Assembly (NCBI RefSeq): GCF_022024055.1
Contig: NZ_CP091788.1
Location: forward strand, 1,302,001 to 1,366,000
Source of the DNA: Prevotella sp. E2-28
Lineage (GTDB): Bacteria; Bacteroidota; Bacteroidia; Bacteroidales; Bacteroidaceae
Length of the DNA stretch: 64,000 nt
Reading direction: 5' to 3'
Part shown: piece after piece, positions 32,001 through 38,000 of the stretch
Layout of the letters: the number at the start of each line of letters is the position of its first letter
How positions within the stretch are numbered: position 1 is the first letter of the stretch
Program-made: the position numbers and the translations under genes
Notes under the pieces: generated by a model
Seen by the model: only the letters and a program-made list of their open reading frames with translations
What the model was told of the DNA's origin: nothing
The model's database searches: none

Positions 32001-35000
32001 TGTATTGACGTTCGGGTACTTTGTAAATCCTCCAGTTCTGAATGGAATCCGTGGTAAGGAAGCTGAATAACCACCACCAAACACATTACCATGAACCGTA
32101 CAACCATCAAGTGTAGATGTTGCTGTGCCAGTCACGTTTCCTAAACTACCGCCACCATAGAAATCCTTGTTGATAGTACAGCCAGTCAAACTAGAAGTTA
32201 CATCGTTACATTGTGCCAATGAGAATGCGGCGAACTTCACAAAGAAACGGGCACCCGTCTTACCTGTAGTCCATACAAAGAACTCATAATCGAAATCAAC
32301 AGCCACACCAGGACCTTTCTTACCATAGTCGGCATGGGAGTTATCTGCGTTCGTGCTCTCTCCATTAAAATACTTGCCTTTATCAGTGGTATAATATGAT
32401 TCAAGACTTGACCAATTCTGTTTACCGTCTTTATCGTAATATTTCTTTTTGCTGATAGAATTACCGCCATAGCCGGCACCAAAGTACTTGTCGAAAGTAC
32501 AACCCTTCGCTGTAGTGGTTACATTCTTTCCAGAACTCATGTTACCGAATTTCGGGCCACCGCAGAATATGCCGACATGACTATTAAAGATGTCTGTAGT
32601 GATAGTACCTGTGATAGGTTTTGCATCGTTGATACCGCCACCATAGAAATTATCGATATCTGCATCGTAAATCTGCCATTGTACATTGCCGTTGATTTGC
32701 TCCTGACCAGCTCCGGCAGCTTCTACGAAATGACCGCCACTGATGTAGCACTCTGCATTATCGCTATATGGCGCAGCGTTGGCATTATAGGTACCGGTCA
32801 AATAAAAACCTTCATATTCACCGCCTGTTACTGAGATGGGGACGTGCTTTGTCTTCTTGTTACCATCACTATGTGTTCCGTTACCGAAATCCTTAAACCA
32901 TGCGTTGTCGCCTACATGGATATAGGTGGTAGATTTTGGCTCGCTCACCTTTGTAGATACAAACTGATCGTATGTACCGCCAAGAAGGATAAGGGGTGCC
33001 GGTTGGGTCTTGTTTGTATTGTTCTCGTACTCAAACTGAGAGAAGTAAATCAAGCTGGTATTAGTAATCTCAAACCAACTCTTAGGATTGAACACAGCCG
33101 CATTACGGAATTCCTCTGCCGTTCGTGGTTTCTGAACTTGGGCTGTACCAGGTATATTCAGGAAATCAAAGCGGATAGGACAAATATCGGTACGGGCGTT
33201 GTCATGGAAAATCATGGAGTAGTCTGGCTCATGATCTTCGTCTAAATCAACCGACATGATTGTAAATGCCTTGCTTCCATTAGAGATTACACCAGCATGA
33301 TGAAGATTTCCAACTAATACAATGGCTTGGTCATACACTGTGGTAGAGTTGCTAAGCTGACCTACTGCAGTACTGATAGATGTATATACAGTTTGCTCAC
33401 TGCCACCGATATTGATTTTTCCATTATTGAAGTTTTTGGCTAACTTGTTAACAGGACTCTGTCCATAGCTGGCATTATGAACGACATCCAAATATTCATC
33501 TGCTACATATACTGCTCGTCCCCAATAAGGTTCAATTGTGATGCCTGTTACACCATAAGGCACATCAAAGTACGCACCTTGTGAATAGATACGGCCGGTT
33601 GCGCTATATAAGTCTTTTGCCCATTTCTTACGATCGGCAAAATTATAGCCATCCCAAGTGTCGCTTTTCGTAAACGAACCTTGTGACGCAACGTCATCAC
33701 CGCTGCCAACTGTCATACCTGTAATCTTCCATCCTGTCACTACACGGCTTTTCCCGCTATATACGCCGTAGTTTCCTTCACCTACTTCATCATAATAAGG
33801 CAACTGCACTTTATCGAAATTGAAGTTGTAGTGGTCGTAATCCTTATCTGTACGAACTAGGCTAAGGCTACCATTCGTGATGGAAGCGCTGGTAGGTGCA
33901 TTATCACCTACACCGCTGATAGTCACGTTGAGTGTACCAATCTTACGGCCTTCGTTGCGGTGGCTCTCATCATAGTTTGAGAGATCCTGGGTGTCGTAAT
34001 TGATAATAGATGGGTAGATGCCCTGAGGCTTCAAAACAGGGTAGGGCTTAGGATTGACGATACTTTTATCGGCACTCTCCAGTACCCATTTTGCCAGAAT
34101 ATTATCATCAGCTGCATCGCCGGTGATATAATAGGCAGCAAGACGTTTATTGCTGTTCAATAGCTGACGATACAACTCAAAGCGAGTCAGGTGTCGCTCT
34201 TCTACGGCTTGAGCACAGTTGTACTTACCTGCGGTGATGGGGCTCGTCTTGAGTTTTTCGTATGCATAGTAATTAAAGGTATTCAAACCTCCAACCATGT
34301 TGTCGATAATCTCTCCGCCATAGACTGGAGATATTGTTCCGCCTCCGGTAATATCACCGTAGAACATACAGTTCATTACCATCGTCTGAATATTGGAGGC
34401 AGTAGAGCCAATCTTATTATAACCCACAATACCGCCCACATGCTCACCGCCAGTGATTGTTGCATAACTGTAACAGTTGATGACGCGTGCTGTATCTTCA
34501 AGCAAACCTACGATACCTCCTACATAGACATTGCCGCCTACACTACCGTCAAGAATACCGCAGTTATAAATACGCGTATTACCAGAAGCTGCACAGACAA
34601 TGGCTCCTACCGTATCTCTGCTACTGATAGTGGCATTATCCAATATCACGTTCCTGATGGTGGCATCCTTGGCATACGCAACTAGAGGATTAGTGAGGCT
34701 GAACTGATGGAACTTACCATCGATAGTACCCAAGAAGGGAGCCTCTTCTGTTCCAATAGGTGATGATGATGTGAAATTATTGGCTAGGATATAATAGCCA
34801 CCCATTCCTTTGATTTTGTCTGAACTGTCAACAACCTTTGGCACCATTTCAATCGTCAAAACGGCATTGGCACCAGCTGTAGCTACATTCTGAAGTGAGG
34901 TAAAGGAGGTGACCACCTTCGAATTGTCGAAACGGGGCATTAGGCGCATTTTTCCTTCACCATTGTCAACCACCATAAACGAAGTGTTGGTGATGCTCAG

Positions 35001-38000
35001 CGTGGTCTGATCATAGCCTTCGGCTGATTGTGGGCCAGGATTTCTGTTCAAGTTCAGTGTAGCAACTGTGCTTGACGTGCCTGTCCATGCACCGCCTGAG
35101 ATGGTTGGACTTGTCGTGTTAGTCCTAAAATATCTGGCAGTATTGGAAACACTCTGAATTTGCAGGTTATAGGGGTCGAAACCGTTCTTCCCTTCTGCAA
35201 CGTAGTCTTCTTCAGTTGCGAGTTTAGTCTTCTCGTCATATTCACCTAGGTATTGATAACCCATCTCACCGTCGATATCGAAGTTGGGCTTTAAATACCA
35301 TTGCATATCCTCGGTGACATCCTCCAGATTCTCGGGGATAGCGTTAGTAGTGGTCAGATTGTTGTTTTCAATCTTGGCATACGAGTTCCCCATCTTCAGC
35401 AGGTAAGGAGAGGCCGATGTGGCTTCTGATGTGGATGCGCCTGCATAGGCATTGGCATATTCCGGCTTCACGTCGTAGGTAACGTAGAGGTCGCTCATTA
35501 CCGAGGTATCTTGCTTCTCATAGAATAGTTCTTCCATGCGGTCGTATGGACTATAAGCAAGTGACGTAGAAGTATGGGTAATACTATCAGTAGTAACAAC
35601 CCATTTCTTGGTAGATGTATTATAGGTATATACAGCCACCTTGGGGTTGCTTACGGTATATTTGTGATAACCGGGTACTTTCGAGGCAGTAGGATACCAA
35701 TAATAGGTCTTCACCATCGGACTGTTGTACTTACGTAGCGTCTCTGTATCAGATAGCGGTGTACGCATGATTTCCCATCCGTGCTGGTCTATGAGAATAA
35801 CCTGTGGTTTCAGGGTGACAGCTTCAAAATCAAACTCACCGGTACTACCCATATCAACGGTTTGGAACCAGTGACTCTTGTTCTTGTATTGTTTGCCGGT
35901 ACCTGTATTATCGGTTTTCCAGCCTACCCAAGGTGCTGCGTTGGCAAAAGTCTTATAGCTATGCCACTTGTCAAAAATAGCGGATGTCAGTACAGATCTC
36001 AGTTTAGCTGTCTGAGTAGAGTTCAAGGTGATATTATCACTATATGTCTCAGTGTCAGTAACTTTGTCAGAGCCTAATATCTTTTGAATCGTAGGATTGT
36101 TCTTCCAGTATTGTTCAAAACTTGTTACTGTGCGCTGTATGTTCTCAGAACCGTCATTAACGGTGTTGACAGTTACCAACTTACATTTTCCGTTTGTGCC
36201 TGTCAATATCATATATTCCGTTGGAGGCATACTGGAGGCATTGGGATTCATTGTTGTCACACCCGTTACCACATGCTTAGCGCCATTGTATGTTACGGTA
36301 TCTGTACGGAAATAGTTATGGCTACTTGCCTGAGCCTGATGACTCATAATCTTAACATGGTAGGGGTCGCTATTAGGACTTACCACATGCCATAGCCAGC
36401 GGGTACGTGTGCTGGCACCTGATGCCAACTGTGTGTTCCACTGATTCGTTCCGTAGATATAGAGACAGGCATCACCGTTAGAGTAAGGATAAACGGCCTT
36501 TTGCGCCACAGTCATCAGGGTGTCTTTTCCGTTCTCCTGTTTGAAACTCTCGCCCCCGATGAATTTGAGCATATAGGCTTGTGTACCTATCGTATCGTTA
36601 TCGCTGGTATCGAAAACGAATGATGGATCTACATCATAGGTGATATAGACGTGTTCTCCAGTTTCTAATTCGGTAAGACTATTCAGTTCTGCAGGAGCAG
36701 GATCTAATAGCTCATAGGTGTCTGATGATGTTATTTTGGTAGAATTGAACGCCGTTTTCTTATAGTAATGATACCTCGTTACTAGCGGGCTCTTCCATTC
36801 GTTTGGTATTTTCATTTCAGCCGAAGAACTTGCTTCTGGGCCGAAAATAATCTTGCCAGCTTTGTCAATCAGATAGTAACTGGTAGGAATATGTACTTCA
36901 TTAATCGTTACAGCAATCGTACCTGATGCATCCTTCAGCGTGATAGTCTGGTGGTCATCGTCTATGCGAAGCGTGTCGGTCAGAATGAATGTCGTAAGGT
37001 CGTTAGACAGGGCTGGGGTAGATACCAGATATTTGTTTGTAGCAGCATTTCTGACTTCCACAGCATAGGGATCATCGCCAGAGAAGTACCATATATGGTT
37101 ATTCTCGGTTGCCTTCTCATCGTTAGTGTCGTAATCCAAATTACCACTGAGGTCATAGAGATACTGATTGCTTGAGTTCTTGATGTTAAACGGACGGGCA
37201 CCGCGTAGATGTAGGAATTTCTGCGAGAGCTTATTGGTTGTGTATGTCACATAGATATTGGCATCTGCCGCAGGTGTCTTTGTAATCATGTTCTCATCTA
37301 TGAGATTTGATGATGAGAAATCACCAGAGAAGGTGTAGAAGCTGATATCCTCGCCATTCAGATACGGGCTGCGGATATCTGCAGGAATATCGTCATAGAC
37401 CGTCAGCCGCTTGCCAACACATTGTTTTACAGTTTGTTGGGTGGTAATGCCGTTAGAACGGTTTACAATCTTGTAGGTATAGGTAGCTAAGGGTAGTTCT
37501 GCTATTTGGGAAATGACACCGCTGGCATCAACAGTAATGGCCTTGATCGCTGTTCCAGTTGCAGAGGCGATAGCACTTGCCGATATGGCGCTGCTGTATG
37601 ATGAGCTAGATGTTGTAGGGGTTGTTCCGTCGAGCGTATAATAGATGTCATCTGTTGCTGAAATCGTTACAGCCCCATCAACACTAATATTGAAAGTAGG
37701 TTTCGCTGGACCCACTTCCTGAGAAGCAACTTCTGTTAATACCACGCCATAGCGCTCAATGACTACTTTCAGAGTTCCAGCTTCTGTGACTACAAAGGTG
37801 CCACCAGCCAATATAGGGCTAGAAGCCGTAGGATCAGCCTGTGTTCCGTCACCAAAGGTATAGCGGAAGTTGTAACCATTCGGTAATTCATTGCTATCCG
37901 TTACTGTAACAGTAGGATACCCGGTGGTGTTAATGGTAGGAGCTGCAAGAAGGGCTGACTCAAAGCGCCATTTAGAACCACCATCGTCTTGCACGTTATA